Source: Bacteroidota bacterium (lineage in GTDB: Bacteria > Bacteroidota > Bacteroidia > AKYH767-A > OLB10). Taken from it: a DNA stretch of 50,833 nt. Location: positions 1 through 50,833 of the forward strand of contig CANFIN010000010.1 in the NCBI GenBank assembly GCA_947447155.1, read 5' to 3'. The translations under genes were made by a program, and so were the position numbers. This document shows positions 1 to 9,906 of the stretch, in pieces; position 1 is the first letter of the stretch; every line of letters begins with the position of its first letter. Under the pieces are notes generated by a model, which did not search any database, was not told the DNA's origin, and saw nothing but the letters and a program-made list of their open reading frames with translations.

Positions 1-1
1 A

Positions 2-256
2 ACAAACTTAAAGAAGCAAGGAATGTTAGCATTAACATTTGCTAATCCTGTCGACTATGATAAAATTCGTGAAGACGATATAATTGATATTGTTGGATTG
101 ACAAGCTTTACTCCGAATACACCTTTGACGTTAGTGTTAAATCACAGTGATGGAAGTTCAGAAGAAATCACAGTAAATCATACATACAACGAAAATCAGA
201 TTGAGTGGTTCAAAGCAGGTGGTGCATTAAATATCATTCGTTCACAGATTGCTTAA
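2..256 (+). CDS. Aconitate hydratase, C-terminal end (truncated by window start)
   Basis: Frame open from base 2 ([22 protein letters not shown]...); the '[22 protein letters not shown]' and '[12 protein letters not shown]' motifs are typical of the Bacteroidota aconitase C-terminus. Confidence 0.85.
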   Translation, partial: TNLKKQGMLALTFANPVDYDKIREDDIIDIVGLTSFTPNTPLTLVLNHSDGSSEEITVNHTYNENQIEWFKAGGALNIIRSQIA

Positions 257-276
257 TTGTTAAGTATTCATAAAAG

Positions 277-310
277 AAAATCCTGGCAGGTTCTGTCAGG
301 ATTTTTTTTG
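277..310 (+). terminator. Rho-independent terminator after aconitase gene
   Basis: Stem AATCCTGGCAG-gtt-CTGTCAGGATT (one G-T wobble) followed by a T run. Confidence 0.8.
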
Positions 311-344
311 CACATTATTTATTACATTCGCTCGACAACAACAA

Positions 345-1673
345 ATGCTAATGAATCATCAATCAATAATCACCGCTCCTAAAAAAGTCTTACGCTCATG
401 GGCTATGTACGATTGGGCGAACTCTGCGTACTCGCTTGTAATTACAAGTACATTGTTCCCGATTTATTTCAATGCAATTGCAACGGAAGATGGAAATAAT
501 GATGTGACATTTTTAGGTCATTCGTTTAACAGTGATTCATTACAAACCTATGCTATATCAGCAGCGTTTTTAGTCATTACTTTATTGTCGCCGTTATTAT
601 CATCAATGGCTGATTATAGTGGGAAGAAGAAAAAGTTCATGTTTTTTTTTAGCACGATGGGAGCCATCTCTTGTTCGTTGATGTATTTCTTTACAGGCGT
701 CGAAACGATTTACATTGGTGTGTTCTGTTCGATGCTCGCCGCGATTGGATTTGCAGGAAGTATCGTTTTCTATAATGCATTCTTGCCTGAAATAGCAGCA
801 CCTGTTGATCAGGATAAAGTCTCTGCACAAGGATTTGCAATGGGCTACTTTGGTAGTTCTTTGTTATTGATTTTTTGTTTAACGATGGTGATGTTTCCGC
901 AGTGGTATGGAAATATTTCTGCAGGCATGGCTACACGATTATCGTTTTTGTTAGTGGGTGTATGGTGGTTCGGATTTGCACAAATTACATTTAATAATGT
1001 TCCTGAATTAGCAACTTCAAATAAGAATGATAAACAGTTATTGTCGAAAGGCTATCAGGAGTTAAAAAAAGTATGGAATGAGTTAAAGCATACACCGCGA
1101 TTAAAACGATTTTTGCTTTCTTTCTTTTTCTATAATATGGCAACACAAACAGTCATGTATGTTGCAACGTTGTTTGGAAAAAGCGAATTGAAATTAAGTT
1201 CGGAAGTATTAATTGCAGTGATTTTAATTATTCAATTTGTTGCTGTGCCGGGAGCATTTTTGTTCAGTAAACTATCAGAAAAATTCGGGAATATTATTGC
1301 ACTTCGTATATCAATTATTTGCTGGACGGCTTTAAGCGTGGCGGCTTACTTCTGCGACAAGAAATATGGTTTTAATGAGCAGACGTATTTTATTGTTTTA
1401 GCAGGTTGCGTTGGAATGGTAATGGGAGGAATACAGTCATTATCACGTTCAACATATTCGAAGCTCTTACCTGAAACAAAAGATCACGCATCGTACTTTA
1501 GTTTTTATGATGTATGTGATAAAACAGGAACGGTAGTCGGTACTTTTATTTTCGGATACATCAATGCCATCACTGGTAGCATGCGTAACTCGATTGTTGT
1601 AATATCCTGTTTGTTCTTCGTCGGATTATTTCTTTTAAGTTGGGTGAAGATGGAGAGGGAGCAATTGAAATAA
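345..1673 (+). CDS. MFS transporter, UMF1/Atg22-like family
   Basis: 442 aa, about 12 hydrophobic segments, 'WAMYDWANSAYSLVITSTLFPIYF' N-terminus typical of UMF1 permeases. Confidence 0.85.
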   Translation: MLMNHQSIITAPKKVLRSWAMYDWANSAYSLVITSTLFPIYFNAIATEDGNNDVTFLGHSFNSDSLQTYAISAAFLVITLLSPLLSSMADYSGKKKKFMFFFSTMGAISCSLMYFFTGVETIYIGVFCSMLAAIGFAGSIVFYNAFLPEIAAPVDQDKVSAQGFAMGYFGSSLLLIFCLTMVMFPQWYGNISAGMATRLSFLLVGVWWFGFAQITFNNVPELATSNKNDKQLLSKGYQELKKVWNELKHTPRLKRFLLSFFFYNMATQTVMYVATLFGKSELKLSSEVLIAVILIIQFVAVPGAFLFSKLSEKFGNIIALRISIICWTALSVAAYFCDKKYGFNEQTYFIVLAGCVGMVMGGIQSLSRSTYSKLLPETKDHASYFSFYDVCDKTGTVVGTFIFGYINAITGSMRNSIVVISCLFFVGLFLLSWVKMEREQLK

Positions 1674-1793
1674 TACAACAATCTATTTCATTAAGTTCAA
1701 TTCATCAATCCAAAATCGGTTGATTTAAACACATTGATTAAGTGAAGAATTAGCAAATTAGCACATCATCTAATTTTAAAATTAATAATTTTT

Positions 1794-1824
1794 TTGGTTA
1801 ATAATATTAACTAGTTTATATTTG
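1794..1824 (+). promoter_or_regulatory. Bacteroidota-type promoter (TTG-N20-TATATTTG)
   Basis: TTG at 1794-1796 and TATATTTG at 1817-1824, matching the TTTG/TAnnTTTG -33/-7 consensus, just upstream of the 1839 ORF. Confidence 0.5.
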
Positions 1825-1838
1825 TAAAAAATTTAAAC

Positions 1839-2417
1839 ATGGAAAGACAAGAAATCACTGATTCGATTAATACAATCGAGCAGGCGCTACAAGAGGCACG
1901 AAAGGTTCCAAATGGTGCTTATTTCTACGATATTTTATGGGGAACTATTCTCGCCATTTATTATTTGGCAAATTATTTTTCACTTTCTAATCCAGATGCC
2001 TTTATCAGTAATTTCAATCATTATTATTGGGTGTTATTTCCCATTGGCGGAATTATTTCTGCAATTCGATCTAAACAAGACGATAGAAAGGAGACCGCAA
2101 AATCATTAGCAGATAAAATTTATTTGTTTGCTTATTCAGGATTTGCATTCGCATATATTACGCTCTATTTAGCTGCAGAGTTCAATGGTTACAATGCTAT
2201 TATAGTTCCTGTTTTTTGCTCGTTATTAGGATTAACAGTATTTGTTACTGGTGGTATTGTTAAAGAATCATTATCAATTGTAATGGGTTTGTTCGGAATG
2301 CTGCTAGGTGCCTATATGCTAAATATGGATGTTTCTCATCAATATCTTTTTGCATCTCTTGTTAGTGTGATGGTCAGCATTATTCCAGGAATTAAAATGA
2401 TGTTTTCCCGTGTTTAA
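1839..2417 (+). CDS. Hypothetical multi-pass membrane protein
   Basis: 192 aa, several hydrophobic helices; overlaps the next gene by 8 bp. Confidence 0.75.
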   Translation: MERQEITDSINTIEQALQEARKVPNGAYFYDILWGTILAIYYLANYFSLSNPDAFISNFNHYYWVLFPIGGIISAIRSKQDDRKETAKSLADKIYLFAYSGFAFAYITLYLAAEFNGYNAIIVPVFCSLLGLTVFVTGGIVKESLSIVMGLFGMLLGAYMLNMDVSHQYLFASLVSVMVSIIPGIKMMFSRV

Positions 2418-2694
2418 AGAGCTTGATCCAATTCTACATTCACAGCTTCGACTGTCCATTGTTTCACTATTGGTTGGATTAGATGAAGCCGAGTTCGTTT
2501 ATTTGAAAGAAAAGACAAATACATCCGCAGGGAATTTAAGTCTGCAGCTTGATAAATTACAAAAGGTTGGATATGTTTCTATAAAAAAAGGATTTAAAGG
2601 TAAATACCCCGTCACAACATGTAAATTGACGGCCAAAGGACTCAAAGCTTTTGAACGGTATGTTACAACTATCAAATCATACATTCATTTGTAA
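2410..2694 (+). CDS. Winged-helix transcriptional regulator (HTH_34 / MarR-like)
   Basis: 'LRLSIVSLLVGLDEAEFVYLKEKTNTSAGNLSLQLDKLQKVGYVSIKKGFKGKYPVTTCKLTAKGLKAFERY' is a classic wHTH pattern. Confidence 0.85.
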   Translation: MFKELDPILHSQLRLSIVSLLVGLDEAEFVYLKEKTNTSAGNLSLQLDKLQKVGYVSIKKGFKGKYPVTTCKLTAKGLKAFERYVTTIKSYIHL

Positions 2695-2722
2695 ATTCAT
2701 TTCCAAATTAGCAAATCTTCAT

Positions 2723-2740
2723 TCCCGATAAAAATCGGGA
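2723..2740. repeat. Small intergenic palindrome TCCCGAT-aaaa-ATCGGGA
   Basis: Perfect 7-bp inverted repeat with 4-nt loop. Confidence 0.5.
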
Positions 2741-2776
2741 CAAATCATCAAATCAATTGTTTATTTTTGACCCTCT

Positions 2777-3505
2777 ATGCAATTAAAAGTCGACATCTTC
2801 ATTCCTTGTCTCATCGATCAGTATTATCCTGATGTTGCTAATAACATGATTAAAGTGTTAGAGCGCTTAGGATGTGATGTGCAGTACAATGTAGAGCAAA
2901 CCTGCTGTGGTAGAATTGCGTTTGAAGATGGTTACTGGGATCATTGCAAAGAAGTAGGGGAGAAGCTCATCATGGAGTTACAGCATGAACGTTATATTGT
3001 TTGTCCGGGTGCCGCCTGCACTGCAACGGTTAAATGCCAATATCCTGCTTTGTTTCATAATTCTTCCATGCATAATCAGTATAAGTCGGTGCAGAAAAAT
3101 ATGTTTGAGCTTTCTGATTTTTTAGTGAACGTGATGAATGCTTCGGATATTGGTGCCCGTTATAATGCCAAAGCTGTTATGTTCGATGCCTGTAAGGCTG
3201 TACATGAATTAAAAATAAAATCTTCTCCTCGTTTATTGCTAAGTAAAGTTCGTGAGCTCACGCTAATCGAAACGCCTTCATCATATACTTGCTGTGGTAT
3301 GAGCGGTGGACTAGATCGCAATAACGAAAAGCTGGCGGTTGAGATTGGAAGTAAAATTATTCAGGACTTTATAGCAGCTGGCGCAGATACAATTATTTCT
3401 ACTGATATGGATTGCTTGATGCATTTCGATTCAATTATTAAGAAAAACAATTGGCCTATTAAATTGGCGCATCTTGTAGATGTATTAGCCAGCGGCTGGA
3501 ACTAA
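2777..3505 (+). CDS. (Fe-S)-binding protein, CCG-domain, LutA/GlcF-like
   Basis: Two Cys-rich repeats (…TCCGRIAF…, …TCCGMSGG…) and N-terminal 'VDIFIPCLIDQYYPDVANNMIKVLERLGCDV' typical of LutA-family proteins. Confidence 0.85.
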   Translation: MQLKVDIFIPCLIDQYYPDVANNMIKVLERLGCDVQYNVEQTCCGRIAFEDGYWDHCKEVGEKLIMELQHERYIVCPGAACTATVKCQYPALFHNSSMHNQYKSVQKNMFELSDFLVNVMNASDIGARYNAKAVMFDACKAVHELKIKSSPRLLLSKVRELTLIETPSSYTCCGMSGGLDRNNEKLAVEIGSKIIQDFIAAGADTIISTDMDCLMHFDSIIKKNNWPIKLAHLVDVLASGWN

Positions 3506-3514
3506 TAGAATAAT

Positions 3515-4255
3515 TTATTTCGAGTGAAGTTGATAGCCTGAGATATTGTGCTTCAGCATTTTTTCTATCAGCTGCTTACATTCAATCGATGCTTGTTCGA
3601 TGCTTAATCCTTCAGGATGAATATTGGATATACAATTTCTGTTAGCGTTGGTCGATGTGCTAGTTGGATTCAAGGTAATGTACATACCTAAACTCTGTGG
3701 TGTTGTAAGTCCTGGACGCTCACCAATAATTACAATTGCAATTTTACTTTTCGTTATTTCTCCAATCGAATCGCCAATTGCAACTCTCCCGTTAGTACAA
3801 ATAAAAATCGGATGAATATTCATCGCTAATGCACCAAGCTCTTCAACTAAGCAGGCAATCAATTTACTCCCTTGTTCTTGCGCGGCTATTGGAGATAATC
3901 CATCGGCCAGTATTATGGAAATCGAATTTTCATTTTTTAAGGACTGAATTAGTTGATGCGATGGTTCATTTATTCGACAACCACTTTGCGGATTTTGTAC
4001 ATAGTGCATGCGACTGCCAGCTTCGCTTTCGAGCAATATACTTTCAATTCCTAATAACTTTAACTCATCATTAATTTTTGTTCTGTTCCAATTTGTCCAC
4101 ACAGCATCCACAGCGCGTGCATGAGCTAATTTAAAAGCAAGCAACTCCTCAGTACAAATTGATACACCACTTGTTCTTAAAGCTACTCGTGCATTGGTGA
4201 ATTGCTTTAATTCGGAACGCTGTATTGAAGTGGATTCAGTTTTTTTAATCGACAT
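3515..4255 (-). CDS. eutC: Ethanolamine ammonia-lyase small subunit
   Basis: 246 aa with 'ARVALRTSG', 'FKLAHARAVDAVW', 'LADGLSP', 'IGERPGLTTPQSLGMYIT' EutC motifs; abuts eutB. Confidence 0.93.
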   Translation of the reverse strand: MSIKKTESTSIQRSELKQFTNARVALRTSGVSICTEELLAFKLAHARAVDAVWTNWNRTKINDELKLLGIESILLESEAGSRMHYVQNPQSGCRINEPSHQLIQSLKNENSISIILADGLSPIAAQEQGSKLIACLVEELGALAMNIHPIFICTNGRVAIGDSIGEITKSKIAIVIIGERPGLTTPQSLGMYITLNPTSTSTNANRNCISNIHPEGLSIEQASIECKQLIEKMLKHNISGYQLHSK

Positions 4256-5629
4256 TTACGAAAGGTGATTTAAAAGTTTCTTTACATCTTCATTCGCGGA
4301 CGATAATTCGCCTTCTGAATTAAATATTCCCATTTTTTTCAACCATAATTCGAACTCTGGTGCGGGCTTACGATTAAATACTTTTCGCAGATAGGCGGCA
4401 TCGTTATAGGACGTACTCTGATATTGCAACATAATATCATCCGATCCTGGAACAGCCATCATAAAATTGCAATTTGCTGCTGCTAATAGCGTGCTTAAAT
4501 TATCCATGTCATCCTGATCACAATCCGCATGGTTTGTATAACATACATCAACTCCCATCGGTAGTCCTAGTAACTTACCACAGAAATGATCTTCTAATCC
4601 CGCACGAATAATTTGTTTCCCATTGTATAAATATTCAGGTCCGATAAATCCAACAACAGAATTAACTAAGAAAGGATTAAACTTTCTTGCAACTGCATAG
4701 GCTCGAGCTTCACAAGTCTGCTGATCAATCATTGCATTTGCATTTGCTGATAATGCAGTTCCTTGTCCCGTTTCAAAATAAAATACTTGCTTCGATTGCG
4801 GATTTCTATTAAGCGATAATACAGCATCGTTTGCTTCTTGCAGTTCACTCAATTTTACTCCAAATGATTCATTCGCTTTTTGTGTTCCTGCAATCGACTG
4901 AAAGATTAAATCTACAGGTGCTTTGTCAAGAATGTTTTTCGTTAAAGTATAATGTGCTAGCACACACGATTGCATCGGAATGTCAAATTTTAATCTTAAT
5001 TCTTCAAGCATGGATAAAATTGAAGTGACAATCTCTTCACTCTCGCTTACTGGATTGATTCCAATTACAGCATCACCGCATCCAAATAAAAGTCCATCTA
5101 ATGTAGAAGCCATAATCCCTTTATTATCATCATTTGGATGATTCGGCTGTAAACGTGTAGAGAATCTTCCTTTTAATCCAACAGAAGTTCTGAATTTCGT
5201 TACAACTTCTATTTTTTGTGCAACTAAAATTAAATCTTGCAGCGACATTATTTTGCTGACCGCTGCTGCCATCTCTGGTGTGATTCCATTAGCTACTGCA
5301 TGAATTGTTTCATTTGTTACCTCTGTAGATAAAAGCCAATCACGAAATCCTCCAACTGTTAAATGTGATATTGGTGCAAATGAAATTGTATCATGTGAAT
5401 CGATTATTAAGCGAGTGATATCATCTTTTTCATAATCGATAACCACTTCATTTAAAAAGTTTTTCAGAGGTACATTTGATAATGCAATCTGTGCAGCAAT
5501 TCGTTCTTCATAAGTGCTAGCGCAAACACCTGCAAGTACATCGCCACTCCTTAAGGGCGATGCTTTTGCAAGCAAAGTCCGCAAAGAATCAAAATTGTAA
5601 ATATGATTACTTAACTGTGTCCTGTACAT
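4256..5629 (-). CDS. eutB: Ethanolamine ammonia-lyase large subunit
   Basis: 457 aa with EutB motifs 'SGDVLAGVCASTYEERIAAQ', 'RLQPNHPNDD', 'DGLLFGCGDAVIGINPVSES', 'HADCDQDDMDNL'. Confidence 0.95.
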   Translation of the reverse strand: MYRTQLSNHIYNFDSLRTLLAKASPLRSGDVLAGVCASTYEERIAAQIALSNVPLKNFLNEVVIDYEKDDITRLIIDSHDTISFAPISHLTVGGFRDWLLSTEVTNETIHAVANGITPEMAAAVSKIMSLQDLILVAQKIEVVTKFRTSVGLKGRFSTRLQPNHPNDDNKGIMASTLDGLLFGCGDAVIGINPVSESEEIVTSILSMLEELRLKFDIPMQSCVLAHYTLTKNILDKAPVDLIFQSIAGTQKANESFGVKLSELQEANDAVLSLNRNPQSKQVFYFETGQGTALSANANAMIDQQTCEARAYAVARKFNPFLVNSVVGFIGPEYLYNGKQIIRAGLEDHFCGKLLGLPMGVDVCYTNHADCDQDDMDNLSTLLAAANCNFMMAVPGSDDIMLQYQSTSYNDAAYLRKVFNRKPAPEFELWLKKMGIFNSEGELSSANEDVKKLLNHLS

Positions 5630-6926
5630 TCTTTTTACGTTGGATGTTTATTTCATGTAGTCCAATTGTGATTAATCCGCCTGCAAAGAAAATACATCCT
5701 AGCTTAATGTTAAAATAAAACATGGCGATTAAACATACTGTCCCAAGTAATAAAGCAATCATTGGAATAATAGGGTAGTAAGGGACTAAAAACGGACGAT
5801 GCAATGATGGCTGTTTTTTTCGTAGAGCGAACAATGCGATCAAGCTAACAATATACATACTCGTCGCTCCCATAGCAGATAGGATAATCAAATCGTTTGT
5901 TTTGCCTGAAAAAATACTGATAACTCCAATCCCTAAACCTGCTAATAAAGCAAGGTCAGGTGTTTTATAACGCGTATGGATATGTGCTAATGATTTCGGA
6001 AGGATTTCTGCTCTCGATAAAGCGAAAATTTGTCGAGAATAACTTGTAATAATACTATTAAAAGAAGCGATTAATCCAAACACTCCAACACCCGCAATTA
6101 ATGTTGTTAAGCTATTCCCTTTTCCAAGCAAAATCCCAATTGTTTCAGGTAGTGGATAATCGATTGATGTTAACTTTTCCCATGGAACAGCAGCGCAGGT
6201 AAAGAACATTACACCTAATGCGAGAATGCAAAGTGTTATAATTCCAGTGATGTATCCAACAGGCAAACTCTTCTTAGGGTCTTTTACTTCTTCGGATACC
6301 ATGGCTACTCCTTCAATTGCTAAGTATAACCAAATTGCAAAAGGAATAGCAGAAAAAACATCTTTGAAAGAAGACGAAGTGTTGATCAGTTCAATATTGT
6401 TTGAATCGTAATGCGTTGAAGTGATTCCGATGTAAACTAGCAATTCAGCAATAGCTAAAATTGTGACGATTAAAGTGAAGGCCGCACTTTCTTTAATACC
6501 TATTAAATTGATCAATGTAAAAAGTAGATACGTGCAAATCGCTACTGTTGTTATATCAAACATTGGATTTAAAAAGTGGACATAACTTCCAAGCGCAATG
6601 GCGATAGCTGGTGTAGCAAGTACGAATTCAACTACTGTTGCATAGCCGGTAAAAACTGCGACTCTCCTACCAAATGCTTTATCAGCAAAGGTAAAAGGAC
6701 CACCAGCATCTGGTAAAGCTGTGGTGAGTTCGGTATAACTAAATACAAAGCATAAATAAAATATTGTGATAATTATAGTGGCTATGAACATCCCCATCGG
6801 ACCACCGCTTGCCCAGCCATAATTCCAACCGAAGTACTCTCCCGAAATTACTAGTCCAACGGCTAATGCCCAAATATGAATGCCCCCTAATGATTTTTTA
6901 AGTCCCGTAGTTTCTGACATGCTCAA
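5607..6926 (-). CDS. Ethanolamine permease, APC family
   Basis: 439 aa, 12-TM APC pattern 'IWALAVGLVISGEYFGWNYGWASGGPMGM' typical of ethanolamine permeases; overlaps eutB by 23 bp. Confidence 0.9.
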   Translation of the reverse strand: MSMSETTGLKKSLGGIHIWALAVGLVISGEYFGWNYGWASGGPMGMFIATIIITIFYLCFVFSYTELTTALPDAGGPFTFADKAFGRRVAVFTGYATVVEFVLATPAIAIALGSYVHFLNPMFDITTVAICTYLLFTLINLIGIKESAAFTLIVTILAIAELLVYIGITSTHYDSNNIELINTSSSFKDVFSAIPFAIWLYLAIEGVAMVSEEVKDPKKSLPVGYITGIITLCILALGVMFFTCAAVPWEKLTSIDYPLPETIGILLGKGNSLTTLIAGVGVFGLIASFNSIITSYSRQIFALSRAEILPKSLAHIHTRYKTPDLALLAGLGIGVISIFSGKTNDLIILSAMGATSMYIVSLIALFALRKKQPSLHRPFLVPYYPIIPMIALLLGTVCLIAMFYFNIKLGCIFFAGGLITIGLHEINIQRKKNVQDTVK

Positions 6927-6973
6927 ATCTAATCAAATTAATTTATCGTGTGAGCAATCAAAAATGATTAAAA

Positions 6974-7004
6974 AAAAGAAGACGGCAATTAGCCGTCTTC
7001 TTTT
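6974..7004 (-). terminator. Rho-independent terminator of the T9SS-protein gene
   Basis: Perfect 13-bp stem AAAAGAAGACGGC-aatta-GCCGTCTTCTTTT; T run on the minus strand. Confidence 0.85.
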
Positions 7005-7023
7005 AAAATATTGATTGTTGGTT

Positions 7024-9906
7024 TTATTTTGAAATAACCAATTGCGTAGTTTCTACAGTGTTTTCATTATAACACTTAACTAAATATACTCCTTCAATTA
7101 AATTAGATACATCTAGTTTTTGAGTCCATGAGCAATCAACAACTTTCTCTCCTAAAATAGAATAGATTTCAATTCGTTGAGGATTTCCTTCCATAACAAA
7201 ATTTAATTCGCCGTTTGTTGGATTAGGATAGATATAGAATGTGTTCCCATCAGGATTTTCAAACTTAGTGCACACTTTAACGCTTATTGATTTAGTTGCA
7301 AATGCACTAGAAGCGCAAGCATTATTTGCTTTTACTTTTAGAGAGCCACCACATGATCCTGCCTTAACAGAAACAGTTGTTGTTCCTTGTCCTGAAACAA
7401 TTATCCAACCTGTAGGTGCCTGCCATGTGTATGATGTTGCACCAAATACTGGCGTGCAAGAATATATTCCAGTTTGTGATTTACAAATTGTAGAAGATCC
7501 AGTAATTGTTGTTGGAGCTGTAGGGTTAAGGTTCACCGTTAAACATCTTACAGCACTTGTTCCACACATATTGCTTGCTTTAACACAAACTACATTTCCG
7601 CTAGAACAAGTTCCTGTTCCTGAAATTACAGTTCCAAAATTAACATTGATACTATTTGTGCCTTGTCCACTTGCAATCGTCGCACCTGTAGGTACTGACC
7701 ATGTATAGGTTACACCTGGAACATTAGTAACTGAATAGACAACATTTGATTGATTACATAAACCTGTAGTTGGTCCTGAAATTACACAAGGAGTAGCAGG
7801 TGTTGTTATTACGTTAACTGTTATTGAAACACATTGTGTAGTTCCGCAAACGCCTCCTTCAGCTCTTACATAATAAGTAGTAGTTGTTGTAGGTGCTATA
7901 GTAATACTTGCTCCTGTACCTGCAATATTAGTACTGCATGTACTTGAAGTTGGTCCGCATGTAGATTTATACCATTTCCAAACAGCAGTTCCATTAATAG
8001 GGCCCGCTACTGTTAATGTAATTGATGATCCTTTGCAAATTGTATTATTTGTTTTGTTGCTGGTAACTCCTGTTGGGTTACAATATATTACTCCTACTGA
8101 TTTGCTAACGCAATTGCTAGAATTACACTCACCTTCTGCTCGTACATAATATGTTGTTGCAACTGAAGGTGAAACTTGAATAGAAGTTCCAGTTCCAATA
8201 GGTGTGCCCCCGCAATTATCAGCATACCAAACCCAATTAGCATTTGTTCCTAATGAACCACCATTCACAGTTAATGTTATCGAGTTGCCGATAACCACTG
8301 AGTCTGCTCCAGAAATGCTTGATGCACCTGTGCTAGGAGAATAAATCGTTAAGTTTAATGTTGCTGTACTATCACATCCATTGCTATTTAGCGTGCTGTA
8401 TGTAAATGTTCCGCTTTCTGTATAAGTTGTTCCATTCCATTCATATGAATTACATCCGCTTGCTGTGTTGTCAGATGTAGTTGGATAATTTACATTAATT
8501 GTGAAATCATCATTGCATGGGAAGAATGAGTTGTTCATATATACACTATACGATGTAGTACTTCCTACAGTAACAGTAATAGTCGGCGTTGTTTCTCCAG
8601 TCGACCATAAATAAGTTACAACAGAATCTCCATAAGTTGTTGCTCCGTTTCCTGCCATTAATGTGACTGTGCTTGTTCCACAAACATTAGTGCTGTTAAA
8701 ATCAGCCCCAGCATGTATATTACACTTTGGAATTTCAGGAACAAAAATTTGATAAGAATAAACCTGGAATGCATTGTAAGCACAGTTGTCATCTTTTACC
8801 ATTACTGTAAATGAGTAAGGCTGTGGACGAGCATCAGCAGCTGTTGGTGTCCAACAAAATGTTCCTGTTGGGAATTGATCGTTAGTAGCAGTAAATGTTG
8901 CTCCTGGTATTGCGTTGTTCCAGTTTAATGAAACAGTTTGGTCTGTGTTAGCATCAGCAGTATAAATGTCAAAACAAATAGGATTGTTTGCATAAACAAT
9001 AGTATCGAAATCTGCAGTGCCATTAATTCCAGTTGCTGTTGGCAAAACATTAGGATTACAATTTTGAACCTGGAACTGAATATCGCGCATTACACTTCCT
9101 ACTTTAATACCATTCTTGAACGCTTCAATTAAAATAGCTGTAATACCTACTTCTAATTGAGAAGATGTTAAATTGATATCTCCAGTGTTTGGGTTTAATG
9201 TGATTGGAGTTGATGAAGTGATAAAGTTTGTTGCTGTATAGCCTGATAAGAATGGTACTGAACTACCACCCGTTATGCGTGGATTGATGAAAGAATAAGA
9301 TAATGAATCGCCATCCGAATCAACAACTCCATGATTGTATGTAAAGTTTTGACCTAAACAAACGAATGCAACAGGGTAGTTAGTAAAGTAAGGAGAATCA
9401 TCATTTGGAGCGATTAAGTTATTTAAGTTAGCTTCTATTAAATAGCTATTGCTACATCCGCCAGAAATCGTTGTGATAGCACAGTTACGGCAGCAATCTT
9501 CCCATTTTAAATTCCAGTTTGAACTAGCGGGAAGTGTAACAGTTCCATGATATTCATAACGCTGAAATCCTGGAGCCCCGCCACCATTACATGTAGTAAC
9601 AGTCGAGAAACATGGGAATGTAATTTCGTTTCCTGTACCAGGAATCAAACTTACATTGAAAGAAATAGTACTTCCACTTGCATTTGTACAAGTGATAAGC
9701 TCTGGATTTTGTACCGGAATACCAGCACAATCGCGGTAAAGCACTAGCGTAACTTCATACTGATAGCCGCCAAGGTGCTTGTAGGTTAAATCGCCCCCCG
9801 AAATATGGGTAGCCTTTGATTGCATTGAAAAGCCAAGAAGTATTGTTAATAGCAATACTACTTGCTTTACTCTTGCAGATGATAAAAACAATCTGTTTTC
9901 TTTCAT
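7024..9906 (-). CDS. Secreted T9SS type A sorting domain protein with Ig/PKD-like repeats
   Basis: 960 aa, signal peptide, 'THISGGDLTYKHLGGYQYEVTLVLYRDCAG' domain, repeated 'TTYYVRAEG' Ig-like modules, C-terminal 'FYIYPNPTNGELNF...ILGEKV...DVSNLIEGVYLVKCYNE' sorting domain. Confidence 0.9.
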   Translation of the reverse strand: MKENRLFLSSARVKQVVLLLTILLGFSMQSKATHISGGDLTYKHLGGYQYEVTLVLYRDCAGIPVQNPELITCTNASGSTISFNVSLIPGTGNEITFPCFSTVTTCNGGGAPGFQRYEYHGTVTLPASSNWNLKWEDCCRNCAITTISGGCSNSYLIEANLNNLIAPNDDSPYFTNYPVAFVCLGQNFTYNHGVVDSDGDSLSYSFINPRITGGSSVPFLSGYTATNFITSSTPITLNPNTGDINLTSSQLEVGITAILIEAFKNGIKVGSVMRDIQFQVQNCNPNVLPTATGINGTADFDTIVYANNPICFDIYTADANTDQTVSLNWNNAIPGATFTATNDQFPTGTFCWTPTAADARPQPYSFTVMVKDDNCAYNAFQVYSYQIFVPEIPKCNIHAGADFNSTNVCGTSTVTLMAGNGATTYGDSVVTYLWSTGETTPTITVTVGSTTSYSVYMNNSFFPCNDDFTINVNYPTTSDNTASGCNSYEWNGTTYTESGTFTYSTLNSNGCDSTATLNLTIYSPSTGASSISGADSVVIGNSITLTVNGGSLGTNANWVWYADNCGGTPIGTGTSIQVSPSVATTYYVRAEGECNSSNCVSKSVGVIYCNPTGVTSNKTNNTICKGSSITLTVAGPINGTAVWKWYKSTCGPTSSTCSTNIAGTGASITIAPTTTTTYYVRAEGGVCGTTQCVSITVNVITTPATPCVISGPTTGLCNQSNVVYSVTNVPGVTYTWSVPTGATIASGQGTNSINVNFGTVISGTGTCSSGNVVCVKASNMCGTSAVRCLTVNLNPTAPTTITGSSTICKSQTGIYSCTPVFGATSYTWQAPTGWIIVSGQGTTTVSVKAGSCGGSLKVKANNACASSAFATKSISVKVCTKFENPDGNTFYIYPNPTNGELNFVMEGNPQRIEIYSILGEKVVDCSWTQKLDVSNLIEGVYLVKCYNENTVETTQLVISK

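Noticed and set aside
7241-7708. Plus-strand 155-aa ORF inside the T9SS gene
   Set aside because: Antisense to a well-supported large CDS with recognisable domains; no independent start context or recognised motif.
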